From Candidatus Omnitrophota bacterium (lineage in GTDB: Bacteria; Omnitrophota; Gorgyraeia; Duberdicusellales; Duberdicusellaceae), in NCBI GenBank assembly GCA_015486615.1, contig WFRI01000003.1:1-21782 (forward strand): 21,782 nucleotides of DNA, read 5' to 3'. Under the pieces are notes generated by a model. The model was not told the origin of the DNA. It did not search any database and was given only the letters and a program-made list of their open reading frames with translations. A program made the position numbers and the translations under genes. Shown piece by piece: positions 1-7,544 of this stretch (its first letter is position 1; every line of letters begins with the position of its first letter).

Positions 1-171
1 AAGTGCGGGAGTAATGTCCTGCTGTTTGTTTAAGTTAAGTTTATTTAGAGATATCGGTTTCGTTACAGGTAGATAATAGAAAACGCGAGTGAAGGATGAA
101 ATTATTTAATTGAGAATATTTGGTTTCCTAAGGCGGATATCTGCGTATGCTTTGAAAATAGGAATAGGGAA
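1..171 (+). other. Upstream gap with eroded 5' coding remnant
   Basis: No complete gene is visible here. In the frame of the next gene, codons from position 100 up to its ATG at 172 are open and read like the second and third strands of a GNAT fold (for example CVCFENRNREM leading into LAYTLGG). No ATG, GTG or TTG lies in that stretch, and it is closed upstream by TGA at 97-99. A short ATG reading frame at 96 stops after five codons. I infer that the 5' end of an acetyltransferase-like gene has been lost or frameshifted. The first 33 bases could also be the tail of an unrelated upstream gene ending at TAA 31-33. Confidence 0.35.
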
Positions 172-1434
172 ATGCTTGCTTATACTTTAGGAGGATGGTT
201 ATATCCGCAAAAGACAGCCATTATTTATTCTACAGTAGTTAAAGAAGCCTATCAGCATAAGAATTTATCAAATACCTTAAACTTTGTCCTTCTAAAAAAG
301 TTATTTTTAAGAAACTTTTTTAGAAGATTCTACTGCGTTGCCAGGACCGCTAATCCTGTGGTTGTAGCGGCTATGGGAAAGTATATGAATGCGTATCCGT
401 CGCCTTACCGAAGTTCTCCAGATGCACAAGAGGTGGAGATAGCGTCTGAAATAGCAAAAATGCTTTCGCCTGATAAAGAGTTTAATCCTCAGACGTTTGT
501 TATTAAAAAGGCTTTCCTGCAGGATGGTAATCTGCCTAAAGAATTTAGCAATATACCTCATTACTCGGATAAAATAAACTCTTTTTGCGACAGGTATCTT
601 CAGTATGATAAAAAAGAAGGTGATGCATTTGTTATCGTAGGGCAAGCTTCATTTAGGGGCTTTGTCAAATATTTCTTTGGAAAGTATTTTTCCTGTTTTT
701 TTACAAAAAGGAGCAGAGGCAAAAAACATAGCCAAGGTAAATTCTGGACGAAATATTTTGAGGTTTATGATGTTTTGAATAAGTCTGCCGCCTATAATGA
801 ACTTTTGAATAATGTCGTTTCTTCTGCAGATTTACAGAGTAAAGAGCGTATATTGGATCTTGGGTGCGGGACCGGAAACTTATACAGAGCATTGGAAAGC
901 AAGGGTGTATATTATGTAGGAATAGACAGTTGTATTCGTGCATTGGATATAGCAAGGCTTAAGATGGCTGATAATAATCAAGCCTCTTTAATCAGGTGCG
1001 ATATAAAAAACTTATGTTTTAAAGATTCGTCTTTTGATAAGATTTTATCTAATAATGTTCTTTACCTTTTAAATGAACGGGCTGTGCTTTCCGTGTTAAA
1101 CGAGGCATACCGGGTGCTTAGGAAAGGTGGCTTGCTTGTGGCTACCGGGCTGATAAGAGGGTTTAATCCCTTTGCGATATATAGGGATTCTGTAATTAAA
1201 GCGTTAAAGATGCAGGGGATATTTAGGAGTATTGTTGATTTTGTAAAGACTTTGCCTTATGCAGTTAAAGTTATTTATTACAATCAGGTGTATATCAAAA
1301 GCAGGAGAAAACAATACACATTTTTTGACGATTATCTAATAAGGAAACTGTTTACAAAGTCTAATTTTAAAATTATTCAAACCAAGAAAGTTTATGCGGG
1401 CCAATGTCTGCTTATTATAGGTAAAAGAGAGTGA
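172..1434 (+). CDS. GNAT-like region fused to class I SAM methyltransferase
   Basis: This 420-residue protein has a clear class I SAM-dependent methyltransferase domain from about residue 200. Motif I is LDLGCGTG (228-235), an acidic residue for SAM ribose is D252, and YRVLRKGGLLVATG (313-326) is the post-motif III strand. The substrate cannot be read from sequence. The first ~165 residues are not part of that fold. They resemble the C-terminal two-thirds of a GNAT acetyltransferase: IIYSTVVKEAYQHKNLSNTL matches the acetyl-CoA loop pattern, followed by ARTANPVV, YPSP and GDAFVIVGQ near residues 150-158. The N-terminal GNAT strands are missing unless the reading frame once continued upstream. 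The ATG at 172 follows a purine-rich AGGGAA. The stop is three bases before the histidine kinase ATG, so the two are probably co-transcribed. Methyltransferase assignment is firm; the GNAT reading is inference. Confidence 0.75.
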   Translation: MLAYTLGGWLYPQKTAIIYSTVVKEAYQHKNLSNTLNFVLLKKLFLRNFFRRFYCVARTANPVVVAAMGKYMNAYPSPYRSSPDAQEVEIASEIAKMLSPDKEFNPQTFVIKKAFLQDGNLPKEFSNIPHYSDKINSFCDRYLQYDKKEGDAFVIVGQASFRGFVKYFFGKYFSCFFTKRSRGKKHSQGKFWTKYFEVYDVLNKSAAYNELLNNVVSSADLQSKERILDLGCGTGNLYRALESKGVYYVGIDSCIRALDIARLKMADNNQASLIRCDIKNLCFKDSSFDKILSNNVLYLLNERAVLSVLNEAYRVLRKGGLLVATGLIRGFNPFAIYRDSVIKALKMQGIFRSIVDFVKTLPYAVKVIYYNQVYIKSRRKQYTFFDDYLIRKLFTKSNFKIIQTKKVYAGQCLLIIGKRE

Positions 1435-1437
1435 GTT

Positions 1438-3624
1438 ATGTTTAATGCTCTGATAAAGATACTTCTCGCGTTTACAGTTATATTTAATTTTATCCTCGGT
1501 TTTGTTTTTCTATTCCGGAAGAAAACAGAGGGAAGCAAAATCTTCTCCCTGATTAATTTCTCAGTTGGGTTATGGGCATTATTTATTCTGTTCTACTGGA
1601 TTACGATAAATCCGGGAAAAGCGCTTTTTTTTAGCAAATGCGCATATACTTTCGCCAGTTTAATCCCTGTCTTCTTTCTGAGATTTATTTTAATCTATCC
1701 TTATCGAATAAGATTAATTGATAGATTTCCCCAAGTAAATATAGTTTTTTTAATAATATTTGCCATTTGGTGGCTGGTGTGGAGCAACCGTATTGTGCGC
1801 GGGGTAACATTTGAGCAATGGGGATATAATCTTATACCAGCCAGGTTTTACATTTTTTATATATTTTACTTTAGTATATATATGGGGATGAGCTTTATTA
1901 TCCTATTTTTTAAAATGATAACCTCCTCCGGTTTAAGGAAATTACAGCTAAAATATGTTTTTGCAGGAGGTATTATAAGCAGTATGCTGGGAAGCATACC
2001 GAATCTAATCCTGCCTTTTTTGAATAATACCAGATATACATTTGCGGGGCCGATATTCTCATTAATTCTTGTTATATGTATTGCTTATGTTATTCTCAAA
2101 TACCGCCTTATGAATATTACAGTAGCCATTACCAGCACAGGCGTGTTTGTAACAGTTTACACATTGGTTTTAGGCCTGCCTTTTATTCTTGCCGTCTCAG
2201 GCAAAAGGTGGCTGATAGCATTTTTAGACGGTAATTGGTGGTCTGCTCCTTTGGTCTTGATGGCGCTTTTAGCAACAGTAGGTCCTTCAGTTTATCTGTA
2301 TTTTCAAAAGCGGGCAGAAAGACTTATTTTGAAAGAACAGTTTACTTACCGCCGGACTTTAGAAGAGGCTGCCCGGCAGTTAGCCGGCATTCACAGTTTA
2401 AAAAAGTTGTTAACTCTCATTGTTCATATGGTGACCAAGACTGTCAGGATTTCTTATGCAGCAATATATTTGTATAATGAGGATTCCGGAGTATATAAAT
2501 TCAGTGCCGGGCGCAGTTATAAGGAAGAAAAAGATTTTATTCCGGCGCAGAATCCTTTAATGCTTTGGCTTGAAGTTTCCAAAAAACCTCTGGTTTATGA
2601 AGATATAATCCAAAGCATAAATTACTCTTCAGAAGATAATACAGAAGCAGTATCTTTAAAGAAAGAAATGGAAGAACTAAAAGCAGCGGTAGTTGTCCCG
2701 GCTTTTCTGAAGGGTAATCTTTTGGGCGTGCTTATTTTAGGGAACAAACGTTCAGGCAAGCCTTATACTTTGGAAGATTTGAATACTTTTTCTGTCTTGG
2801 CAAATGAGGCAAGTCTGGCTGTAGAAAATGCCAGGCTTTACGAAAATATGGAGGACCAGATAAAGAAAAGGACAGAAGAATTAATAAAAGTGCAAAAGCA
2901 GTTAATCCAGGCAGAGAAACTGGCAACTGTGGGAACGCTTGCCGGCGGGGTTGCCCATGAGATAAATAATCCTTTGACTGCTGTGCTTACCAATGCTCAG
3001 ATGCTGCTTATGGATACGCAGTCTTTTGATGAAGATACCCAGGAATCTCTTCAGCTTATTGAAAAGGCTGCTCAAAGGTGCAGGATTATAGTTAAAAAAT
3101 TGATGACTTATGCTAAAAAGCCGGCGGAACAGGATAATTTTGGTAAAATAGACCTTTTGACTGTTTTAAAAAATTCAGCCAGCCTTATTAGATATCAACT
3201 GGCGCAGGAGAATGTCAGTTTAGACTTAGAGGCTGAAGGCGGCTCTTATGTAGTTATGGGAAATCAAAATGAGCTGGAACAGGTTTTTATAAATCTGATT
3301 ATTAATGCTAAAGATGCAGTCAAGCAGGCAAAAGGCAGAGGAGCAGTAAAGGTAAGATTTTTTAAAGAAGGCAAATGGGTAAAGGTGAGTGTAATAGATA
3401 AAGGAATAGGAATCGCTCCTGATATTTTACCTAAGATATTTGATCCATTTTTTACCACCAAAGACGTAGGCAAAGGCACAGGTTTAGGGCTTTCTATATG
3501 TCAGAAAATTATAGAAAGACACAAGGGGGAGATTGTTGTAAGATCCCAGCCCAATAAGGGCTCTGTATTTACTGTATGCTTGCCCGGTGGCGAAGCTTTA
3601 CGGGGCCTGCCCGGTGGCGAGTGA
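1438..3624 (+). CDS. Membrane sensor histidine kinase (7TM-GAF-HisKA-HATPase)
   Basis: A 728-residue inner-membrane two-component sensor. Residues 1-225 hold about seven hydrophobic helices like the HisKA_7TM sensor region, with two more helices at roughly 232-255 and 268-288. A GAF-like domain spans about 315-465, then a coiled segment (468-495). The H-box GGVAHEINNPLTAV puts the phospho-acceptor at H507. ATPase motifs follow: N-box NLIINAKDA (619-627), G1 DKGIGIA (654-660), F-box FDPFFTTK (668-675) and G2 GKGTGLGLS (678-686). All key kinase residues are present, so it should be active. No response regulator lies beside it in the window, so its partner is elsewhere. The C-terminus is odd: after the expected end at FTVCLP it carries LPGGEALRGLPGGE, encoded by a repeat related to an intergenic element at 20355. 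The ATG has GAGTGAG upstream, overlapping the previous stop. Confidence 0.93.
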   Translation: MFNALIKILLAFTVIFNFILGFVFLFRKKTEGSKIFSLINFSVGLWALFILFYWITINPGKALFFSKCAYTFASLIPVFFLRFILIYPYRIRLIDRFPQVNIVFLIIFAIWWLVWSNRIVRGVTFEQWGYNLIPARFYIFYIFYFSIYMGMSFIILFFKMITSSGLRKLQLKYVFAGGIISSMLGSIPNLILPFLNNTRYTFAGPIFSLILVICIAYVILKYRLMNITVAITSTGVFVTVYTLVLGLPFILAVSGKRWLIAFLDGNWWSAPLVLMALLATVGPSVYLYFQKRAERLILKEQFTYRRTLEEAARQLAGIHSLKKLLTLIVHMVTKTVRISYAAIYLYNEDSGVYKFSAGRSYKEEKDFIPAQNPLMLWLEVSKKPLVYEDIIQSINYSSEDNTEAVSLKKEMEELKAAVVVPAFLKGNLLGVLILGNKRSGKPYTLEDLNTFSVLANEASLAVENARLYENMEDQIKKRTEELIKVQKQLIQAEKLATVGTLAGGVAHEINNPLTAVLTNAQMLLMDTQSFDEDTQESLQLIEKAAQRCRIIVKKLMTYAKKPAEQDNFGKIDLLTVLKNSASLIRYQLAQENVSLDLEAEGGSYVVMGNQNELEQVFINLIINAKDAVKQAKGRGAVKVRFFKEGKWVKVSVIDKGIGIAPDILPKIFDPFFTTKDVGKGTGLGLSICQKIIERHKGEIVVRSQPNKGSVFTVCLPGGEALRGLPGGE
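3581..3620 (+). repeat. 13-bp direct repeat / GC-rich palindromic unit inside kinase 3' end
   Basis: TGCCCGGTGGCGA occurs at 3581-3593 and again at 3608-3620, 27 bases apart, giving the repeated peptide LPGGE. The first copy can pair with the GC-rich spacer (GCCCGGT with ACGGGGC, one mismatch). The second copy plus its left flank (GCCTGCCCGGTGGCGA, 3605-3620) matches 14 of 16 bases of GCCTGCCCCGTGGCGT at 20355-20370 in a non-coding gap. Confidence 0.7.
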
Positions 3625-3626
3625 AT

Positions 3627-3665
3627 TTCTGCAACTTTTTAAGACAGTCTTAAAAAGTTGCAGAA
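3627..3665. repeat. Dispersed palindrome, copy 1 (39 bp, perfect)
   Basis: Arms TTCTGCAACTTTTTAAGAC and its exact reverse complement flank a single central A at 3646, giving 19-bp arms. It begins three bases after the histidine kinase stop codon. The core AACTTTTTAAGAC-N-GTCTTAAAAAGTT recurs at 17810-17838, and in a decayed form at 10874-10902. It lacks a trailing T-tract, so it is not a typical intrinsic terminator, though it could still protect the mRNA 3' end. Confidence 0.85.
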
Positions 3666-3674
3666 GAGACAAAA

Positions 3675-3709
3675 TAAGTCTGACTTAAAATGTTGTTCAA
3701 AAATTGAAC
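3675..3709. repeat. Two small inverted repeats
   Basis: TAAGTC-T-GACTTA (3675-3687) sits in the context AAAATAAG.....CTTAAAA. That context is the same as the dispersed palindrome copy at 10874-10902, with only the central five bases changed, so this may be a variant copy. It is followed by GTTCAA-AAA-TTGAAC (3695-3709), a perfect 6-bp hairpin with a 3-base loop. Confidence 0.5.
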
Positions 3710-3726
3710 CGCCTGTAAATAAATGT

Positions 3727-3754
3727 TTGTATTATTTTTTTCTTGAGTTATAAT
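3727..3754 (+). promoter_or_regulatory. Possible sigma70-type promoter for ribH operon
   Basis: A perfect -10 hexamer TATAAT (3749-3754) lies 16 bases after a weak -35 candidate TTGTAT (3727-3732). If used, transcription would start near 3761 and leave a leader of roughly 125 nt before ribH. AT-rich surroundings make chance matches likely. Confidence 0.4.
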
Positions 3755-3791
3755 TTAATTCCTTAATATTTTGATTACTGCTTTCTTACTG

Positions 3792-3827
3792 GCATCCGTG
3801 TTAAAAAAAACACGTCAGTGCTTTTTT
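3792..3827 (+). terminator. Terminator-like hairpin in the ribH leader
   Basis: CGTGTT (3797-3802) and AACACG (3809-3814) pair around a loop of six A. Outer GCA/TGC pairs (3792-3794 and 3819-3821) flank a small internal loop. TTTTTT follows at 3822-3827. The position, between the candidate promoter and ribH, suits an attenuator. It could also end transcripts arriving from the kinase gene. No FMN riboswitch core was recognised beside it. Confidence 0.45.
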
Positions 3828-3850
3828 AGCGGTAGTACGGCATATTCAAA

Positions 3851-3873
3851 AAAGTTATACTTGAAAGTTATAC
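3851..3873 (+). repeat. Direct repeat AAAGTTATAC x2 before ribH
   Basis: AAAGTTATAC is present at 3851-3860 and 3864-3873, a 13-base period, ending just before the AGGAGG ribosome binding site. It may be an operator or a leader-RNA protein site, or it may be chance in AT-rich DNA. Confidence 0.4.
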
Positions 3874-3886
3874 CAGGAGGTAAGTA

Positions 3887-4357
3887 ATGAAAGAAATAAA
3901 AGGAAATTTTACCGGAAAGGGAAGAAAATTCGGGATAGTAATATCTTTGTTTAATGAATTAGTTTCTAAAAATCTTTTAGACGGATGCAGGGATACTTTG
4001 CTTAGGCATTCGGTTGAAGACGAAGATATTTCTACAGTTTGGGTTTCAGGTTCTTTTGAAATACCTTTGGCGGCTAAAAAACTGGCTTTAAGTAAAAAAT
4101 ATGACGCTGTTATTTGTTTAGGTGCAGTTATAAGAGGTGATACTCCGCATTTTGATTATGTGTCTTCTGAAGTTATGAAAGGTTTGTCGCAGGTTAATTT
4201 AACGTCAGATGTGCCGGTGATATCAGGGATTATAACTGCTGATTCTCAGGAGCAGGCTTTTGAAAGAGCCGGCGTAAAACAGGGTAATAAAGGCAGGGAT
4301 GCTGCCTTGGCGGCTTTGGAAATGGCTGATGTTTTTAGTAAACTAAACGAGAAGTAA
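3887..4357 (+). CDS. ribH: 6,7-dimethyl-8-ribityllumazine synthase
   Basis: This enzyme condenses 5-amino-6-ribitylamino-uracil with 3,4-dihydroxy-2-butanone 4-phosphate to give the direct precursor of riboflavin. It usually forms cytosolic pentamers or 60-mers. At 156 residues it has family length. Signature stretches are FNELVSKNLLDG (22-33), WVSGSFEIPLAAKKL (52-66), GAVIRGDTPHFDYVS (79-93) with catalytic H88, and ERAGVKQGNKG (126-136) containing the phosphate-contacting R127. A strong AGGAGG lies six bases upstream of the ATG. It is the first gene of a run with nusB, a PHP protein and ribD. Riboflavin synthase and ribBA are not in the window. Confidence 0.96.
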   Translation: MKEIKGNFTGKGRKFGIVISLFNELVSKNLLDGCRDTLLRHSVEDEDISTVWVSGSFEIPLAAKKLALSKKYDAVICLGAVIRGDTPHFDYVSSEVMKGLSQVNLTSDVPVISGIITADSQEQAFERAGVKQGNKGRDAALAALEMADVFSKLNEK

Positions 4358-4391
4358 TTTTTATCCTACTTTTTTATTTGAAAATGAATCT

Positions 4392-4811
4392 ATGCGACTA
4401 AGAAGCAAGGCCCGTGAAGTTGTTTTGAGGGCCCTTTATGAAATTGAAGTAGGCAGGGTTTCTTCGAAATATTCTCTAAAAGATAATCTTTCCCGCATTA
4501 ATCTCCCTGAAGATGCTGCGAAATTCGTAGAATATTTAACTAACGGAGTTGCGGATAATCTTAGCCGTTTAGACGAGGTAATTTCCCATTACGCTCTTAA
4601 TTGGAATATCAGCCGAATGGCTATTGTGGATAAAAACATTTTAAGACTGGCTATATTTGAACTTTTGTTTGTTGAAGATATCCCTCCTAAGGTAAGTATA
4701 AATGAGGCTGTAGAACTTGCCAAAAAATACGGAGATGTGGACTCTGCCAGATTTGTCAATGGAATCTTAGACAGTATCTACCGTCAGGAAATTATCTCAA
4801 AACAGCCGTAG
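4392..4811 (+). CDS. nusB: Transcription antitermination factor NusB
   Basis: NusB binds boxA RNA with NusE (ribosomal protein S10) and helps RNA polymerase read through rRNA operons. The 139-residue length and all-helical character fit the family. The opening SKAREVVLRALYEIE matches the helix 1 pattern (R..A...L...E). AIVDKNILRLAIFELLF..DIPPKVSINEAVELAKKYG and the ending ARFVNGILDSI are the diagnostic C-terminal region. It lies 34 bases after ribH, an arrangement common in bacteria. The PHP gene starts 4 bases after its stop. Another ATG at 4384 is out of frame, so 4392 is the start. Confidence 0.95.
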   Translation: MRLRSKAREVVLRALYEIEVGRVSSKYSLKDNLSRINLPEDAAKFVEYLTNGVADNLSRLDEVISHYALNWNISRMAIVDKNILRLAIFELLFVEDIPPKVSINEAVELAKKYGDVDSARFVNGILDSIYRQEIISKQP

Positions 4812-4815
4812 TTTT

Positions 4816-5628
4816 ATGCAGGATTATGCTGATTTACATATTCATTCCAAGTTTTCTGACGGGACTTTTTCTTTCTCTGAGATTATATCCCGTGCTGCTA
4901 AAAGTTCTTTAAGGTGTGTTTCTGTTACTGACCATGATAATATTGATATTTACAAATCGCCGGAGTTTTTAAATTACCATGGCGAAGTTGAAATTATAAA
5001 AGGAGTAGAGCTAAGTGTAGGCTATCAGAGAAAAGAAGTACATTTATTAGGTTATTTTCCTGATGGTTTAGATGAAAATGTTTTTTCTTCCTTTGCTTCA
5101 ATGAAGCAGGAGAGGTTAAGCCGGGCCTTGGCAATATTGGGGAAATTGAGGCAGTTAGGTATAGATTTAGATGAGGAGGAATTTAGAGGTTTTGTAAAAG
5201 ATTCTTCAGCAGGCAGGATGCATATAGCGGTTTTTCTGCGGGATAAAGGTTTTATCAGCAGTTATTCTGAGGCTTTTAGCCGGTATATCGGTGAAGGCTG
5301 TCCGGCGTATATCCCCCGCAGGAGATTTGGCTTTACAGAAGGAGTTGAATTTTTAAAAAAACAGGGGGCTTTGGTATTTTTAGCACACCCGGCAGTTTCC
5401 GGCCTAGATCCGGTTTTAACAGAATTGGCTTCTATGGGAATTGACGGGATTGAGGCTTTTTATCCCGGGTATTCCCGGGAAAAAATAGATTATTACCTCA
5501 ATTTTGCCAGGAAGCATAACCTTTTAGCCAGCGGCGGTTCTGACTGCCATGGAGAATTTAGGAATAATATTGAAATCGGCTCAGTAAAAATCCCTTACGA
5601 ATATGTGGAGAGATTCCGGAAAAAGTAA
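4816..5628 (+). CDS. PHP-domain phosphoesterase (RNase AM/YciV-like)
   Basis: A 270-residue metal-dependent PHP-family phosphoesterase. It is closest in pattern to proteins annotated as 3',5'-nucleoside bisphosphate phosphatase/RNase AM (YciV/TrpH group). Metal ligands are visible in order: DLHIHS (6-11), SDGT with D15, TDHDN (38-42), E65 in GVELS, H76 in HLLGYF, H136 in RMHIAVF, AHP with H191, and GSDCHG with D243 and H245. The insertion between H76 and H191 is typical of this group and not of the polymerase-type PHP domains. Exact substrate is inference. The 3' end overlaps the ribD start by 26 bases, so the two are probably translationally coupled. Confidence 0.88.
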   Translation: MQDYADLHIHSKFSDGTFSFSEIISRAAKSSLRCVSVTDHDNIDIYKSPEFLNYHGEVEIIKGVELSVGYQRKEVHLLGYFPDGLDENVFSSFASMKQERLSRALAILGKLRQLGIDLDEEEFRGFVKDSSAGRMHIAVFLRDKGFISSYSEAFSRYIGEGCPAYIPRRRFGFTEGVEFLKKQGALVFLAHPAVSGLDPVLTELASMGIDGIEAFYPGYSREKIDYYLNFARKHNLLASGGSDCHGEFRNNIEIGSVKIPYEYVERFRKK

Positions 5629-6697
5629 AGACGAGTTCTTTATGCAGAAGGCTTTGGCTTTGGCAATAAAGGCCCAAGGTAAAACATCGCCTAATCCTTT
5701 GGTGGGCGCAGTGGTTGAAAAGGGCGGCAGAGTTATTGCGCAAGGATTTCATAAAAAAGCCGGTATGCCTCATGCTGAGGCTGAGGCTTTGAAAGAAGCC
5801 GGGAGAAAAGCCCGGGGTGCTTGTTTGTATGTTAATCTTGAGCCTTGCTGCCATTTTGGCAGAACCCCGCCGTGTGTGGATAAAATTATTTCTTCCGGCA
5901 TAAAAAGAGTGGTTATGTCTGTGTTGGACCCCAATCCTTTGGTTTACGGCAGGTCAGTTAAGATTTTAAGGAAGCATAATATAGAGGTAAGGACTGGTGT
6001 TTTAGCCGGCCAGGCTAAGAAACTTAACGAGGTGTTTTTTAAAAATATGCGCAGGCACCTGCCTTTTACAGCAGTTAAATTTGCCCAGAGCCTTGACGGC
6101 AGGCTTACTGACAATAGAGGCAATTCTAAATGGATTACTTCTTTGACTGCCCGTAGGTCCGCTAAACATTTAAGGCAGATTTATGACGCTGTACTGGTGG
6201 GAATAAATACTGTTTTGAAAGATAATCCTCATCTTGACGCTCCTGGTAAAGTTATGTCTAAAATTATTTTAGACCCGCATTTTCGAATAGAGAGAAACCT
6301 GAATATTTTCAGGAAATACAGAAAAATAATTGTCTTTGCCGGTGAAAAATATAAAAATGTTCGTAAAGAAAAAAAATTAGCAGGAGCAGAAGTTATTTAT
6401 CTAAAAGCTAAGAACGGCATTTTTAGCATTAAGCAGATTTTAAGCCGGCTTTACAGCCGTCAGATAACTTCAGTATTTGTTGAAGGCGGGGCTGAGACAC
6501 TAGGCAGGTTTTTTGACGCTGAATGTGTAGATAAAGTTTATATCTTTGCCGCATCTAAAATTATCGGCGGTAAAAATGCTCTTTGTTCTGTTGCCGGCAG
6601 GGGTGTATCTGATGTCAATAAAGCGTTTGACTTAAATATAGAAAAAGTAGAAAGTTTAGGCAGAGATTTCTTGATTACTGCTTATCCGAAAAAATGA
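5603..6697 (+). CDS. ribD: Bifunctional riboflavin deaminase/reductase RibD
   Basis: RibD performs the second and third steps of riboflavin synthesis: deamination of diaminohydroxyphosphoribosylaminopyrimidine, then NADPH-dependent reduction of the ribose. The N-terminal deaminase (1-145) shows the zinc site PHAEAEAL (H57, E59) and LEPCCHFGRTPPC (C82, C91). The C-terminal reductase (150-364) shows KFAQSLDGRL, the WIT..ARRS segment, VGINTVLKDNPHL and FVEGGAETLGRFF. 364 residues is normal for the fusion. I prefer ATG 5603 because the family starts about ten residues before the M-x-x-A-L segment. The alternative ATG at 5642 would remove the conserved DE-x-x-M. No ribosome binding site precedes 5603, which fits coupling to the overlapping PHP gene. 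Confidence 0.95.
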   Translation: MWRDSGKSKDEFFMQKALALAIKAQGKTSPNPLVGAVVEKGGRVIAQGFHKKAGMPHAEAEALKEAGRKARGACLYVNLEPCCHFGRTPPCVDKIISSGIKRVVMSVLDPNPLVYGRSVKILRKHNIEVRTGVLAGQAKKLNEVFFKNMRRHLPFTAVKFAQSLDGRLTDNRGNSKWITSLTARRSAKHLRQIYDAVLVGINTVLKDNPHLDAPGKVMSKIILDPHFRIERNLNIFRKYRKIIVFAGEKYKNVRKEKKLAGAEVIYLKAKNGIFSIKQILSRLYSRQITSVFVEGGAETLGRFFDAECVDKVYIFAASKIIGGKNALCSVAGRGVSDVNKAFDLNIEKVESLGRDFLITAYPKK

Positions 6698-6712
6698 ATG
6701 TATGCGGGGTTA

Positions 6713-6800
6713 GGCAGTAATTAGATTAGTTGGATTAGTTTTTTTGGTTTAAATTGGTTTTAGTTGGACTTACGATTTTCGACGTTGGACATCCACTCTA
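6713..6800. repeat. Low-complexity TTAG/TTGG repeat gap
   Basis: The gap between ribD and mazG holds imperfect repeats of the type GATTAGTTGG (TTAGATTAGTTGGATTAGTT, then TTTGGTTTAAATTGG). These run into TTTTCGACGTTGGACAT, which resembles TTTCGATATTGGATTGG at 10929-10945. It looks like dispersed non-coding repeat matter. Confidence 0.35.
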
Positions 6801-6821
6801 ATTTTTTAACAAAGCAGTGTT

Positions 6822-7544
6822 ATGGAAGAATTTAAACGGTTAGTAAAGATTGTTGAGAGGCTGCGCGGGCCTGGGGGATGCCCCTGGGATAGAAAGCAGA
6901 AAATTTCCAATTATAAGAATTATCTCTTAGAAGAAGTTTACGAACTTATAGACAGCATTAACAAACGCGACACAGCCGGAGTTGAGGAAGAGTTAGGAGA
7001 TGTATTGCTTCTTGTAGTAATGCTGGCGCAGATGTATAAAGAGAAGGGCAAATTTGACATTAAAAAGGTTGTAAAACGCATATCCGATAAATTAGTCAGC
7101 CGGCACCCGCATGTTTTCTCTGATAAAAGGCTTAAAAGCGCTTCTGCGGTTATTCGACATTGGGTAAAATCTAAGGCTGAGGAGAAAAAACGCAGGAGTA
7201 TTGTAGAACGCCTGCCTAAGGCTGCGCCGGCTTTAGTAAAATCCTCAATATTGTTTAAGGAATTAAAATATACCGGGTATTTAGATAAAGGTTTGATACA
7301 TCCGCGGCTGCAAAAAACTGCTCAGAATTCCGCCCGGGGAAATTCTATTTTTGGTGATAGTTTTGACGGCTCTGTAGATTTAAGCAGGCTACCTAAGAAA
7401 AAACTGGCTTCTGCTCTTTTGTATATATCTTACCTTTGTTTTAAAAAGAAATTTAATCCGGAAGAACTGCTGAACGAGGAAATTTTCCGCACAGCCTCAG
7501 GTTTTAAATATGGCCAGGCCCGCAGAAATTCAGGAAATAAATAA
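6822..7544 (+). CDS. mazG: MazG-type nucleoside triphosphate pyrophosphohydrolase
   Basis: MazG hydrolyses (d)NTPs to NMP and pyrophosphate, for housecleaning or lowering of (p)ppGpp-linked signals. The N-terminal domain is intact: RLRGPGGCPWDRKQ (13-26), then the magnesium motif EExxE at E37-E38-E41 and ExxD at E57-D60, followed by SRHPHVFSD (93-101). The C-terminal half (about 130-240) starts like the second MazG domain (LPKAAPALVKSSILFKELKYTGY). However, it has lost the acidic metal motifs: the position where EELGD is expected reads PKKKLASALLYISYL. Only the helix scaffold seems to remain. At 240 residues it is somewhat shorter than the usual ~260. No Shine-Dalgarno is evident. The 3' end overlaps the next gene by 35 bases. 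Confidence 0.9.
   Translation: MEEFKRLVKIVERLRGPGGCPWDRKQKISNYKNYLLEEVYELIDSINKRDTAGVEEELGDVLLLVVMLAQMYKEKGKFDIKKVVKRISDKLVSRHPHVFSDKRLKSASAVIRHWVKSKAEEKKRRSIVERLPKAAPALVKSSILFKELKYTGYLDKGLIHPRLQKTAQNSARGNSIFGDSFDGSVDLSRLPKKKLASALLYISYLCFKKKFNPEELLNEEIFRTASGFKYGQARRNSGNK

Noticed and set aside
3627..3665. Palindrome copy 1 as a rho-independent terminator of the kinase gene
   Set aside because: The arm is AT-rich and no run of T follows. Its recurrence, including inside a transport operon, fits a dispersed repeat better.
3760..3886. FMN riboswitch upstream of ribH
   Set aside because: The conserved AGGGGCAGGG-type and GAGGAT core segments of the aptamer are not present and the leader is too AT-rich and short.
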